Below, piece by piece: positions 63,920 to 64,000 of a stretch of DNA of 64,000 bases. Each line of letters opens with the position of its first letter. The stretch's first letter is position 1. Source of the stretch: Lytechinus variegatus (taxonomy: Eukaryota; Echinodermata; Echinoidea; Temnopleuroida; Toxopneustidae). The DNA is taken from contig NC_054751.1 in NCBI RefSeq assembly GCF_018143015.1, positions 30,643,783 through 30,707,782 on the forward strand, given 5' to 3'. Both the position numbers and the translations under genes were made by a program. The notes under the pieces were generated by a model that was given only the letters and a program-made list of their open reading frames with translations, made no database searches and was not told where the DNA came from.

Positions 63920-64000
63920 AGACTGGTGTCTTGGCTCAGTTGGCAGTGTCCGTCTCACAACCGGGAGGTCGGGGGTTCAAACCCCGGCCGCGTCAGACCA
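63920..64000 (+). mobile_element. tRNA-Val-like SINE head, cut by window end
   Basis: TGGCTCAGTTGGC (A box) and GGGGGTTCAAACCCC (B box and T arm). An anticodon-like loop CTCACAA gives CAC. The acceptor ends do not pair well, and sequence continues CGCGTCAGACCA, so a SINE head is more likely than a working tRNA gene. Confidence 0.6.

Larger units (their letters stand above)
62336..64000 (+). other. NHP2 intron 2, running off the window
   Basis: No further NHP2 exon is recognisable. Contains the long-TIR element 62544-63048 and a SINE at the right edge. Nothing recognised in 63050-63900. Confidence 0.7.

Noticed and set aside
63920..64000. Functional tRNA-Val gene
   Set aside because: Acceptor stem pairs poorly and the anticodon stem has a mismatch; a SINE head explains it better.
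1..64000. CRISPR array, operons, rRNA genes
   Set aside because: No regularly spaced direct repeats with unique spacers, no bacterial-type genes and no rRNA-like sequence seen.

Overview
The window is animal nuclear DNA, most likely from an echinoderm and probably a sea urchin. The evidence is intron-rich genes with GT-AG splice sites, deuterostome-type proteins, tRNA-derived SINEs and a dense load of inverted-repeat DNA transposons. The species call is inference. No bacterial genes, rRNA genes or CRISPR arrays are visible. Gene models were built by hand from reading frames, splice phase and remembered family sequence; nothing was aligned by program.

Layout, left to right. (1) 1-7191 is intergenic, full of transposon remains. 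(2) 7192-17203, plus strand, is a nine-exon gene for a SAXO/FAM154-type protein (stabilizer of axonemal microtubules). Its exons join in phase to exactly 500 codons plus a stop. (3) 17204-21055 holds the SAXO 3' UTR and the probable 3' UTR of the next gene, which converges on it; candidate poly(A) signals of the two lie 26 bases apart on opposite strands. (4) 21056-60982, minus strand, is TCERG1 (CA150), 19 coding exons, 1,129 residues: a Pro/Gly/Met-rich N-terminus, three WW domains and six FF domains. (5) Inside its 13.6 kb first intron, same strand, lies an exon (55672-56686) for a two-finger C2H2 protein. (6) 60983-61297 is a 315 bp head-to-head gap, probably a shared promoter. (7) 61298 to the right edge, plus strand, is the start of NHP2, the H/ACA snoRNP protein; only its first two exons are present.

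TCERG1 (transcription elongation and splicing coupling) and NHP2 (pseudouridylation and telomerase RNPs) are housekeeping genes that appear to share a promoter region. SAXO is a ciliary gene and a tail-to-tail neighbour.

The introns carry most of the unusual signal. There is a 1.8 kb hAT-type element with a perfect 8 bp target duplication that contains two abutting perfect palindromes. A TTAA-flanked, piggyBac-like element sits inside an older copy of its own family. One insertion can be compared with its empty site in a second LINE copy in the same window. A 0.9 kb element keeps a TATA box and start codon. Several miniature elements with very long inverted ends are bounded by TTAA-like ends. 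The zinc-finger exon has the splice phase needed to be joined to TCERG1 exon 1, which raises the possibility of an alternative short transcript.
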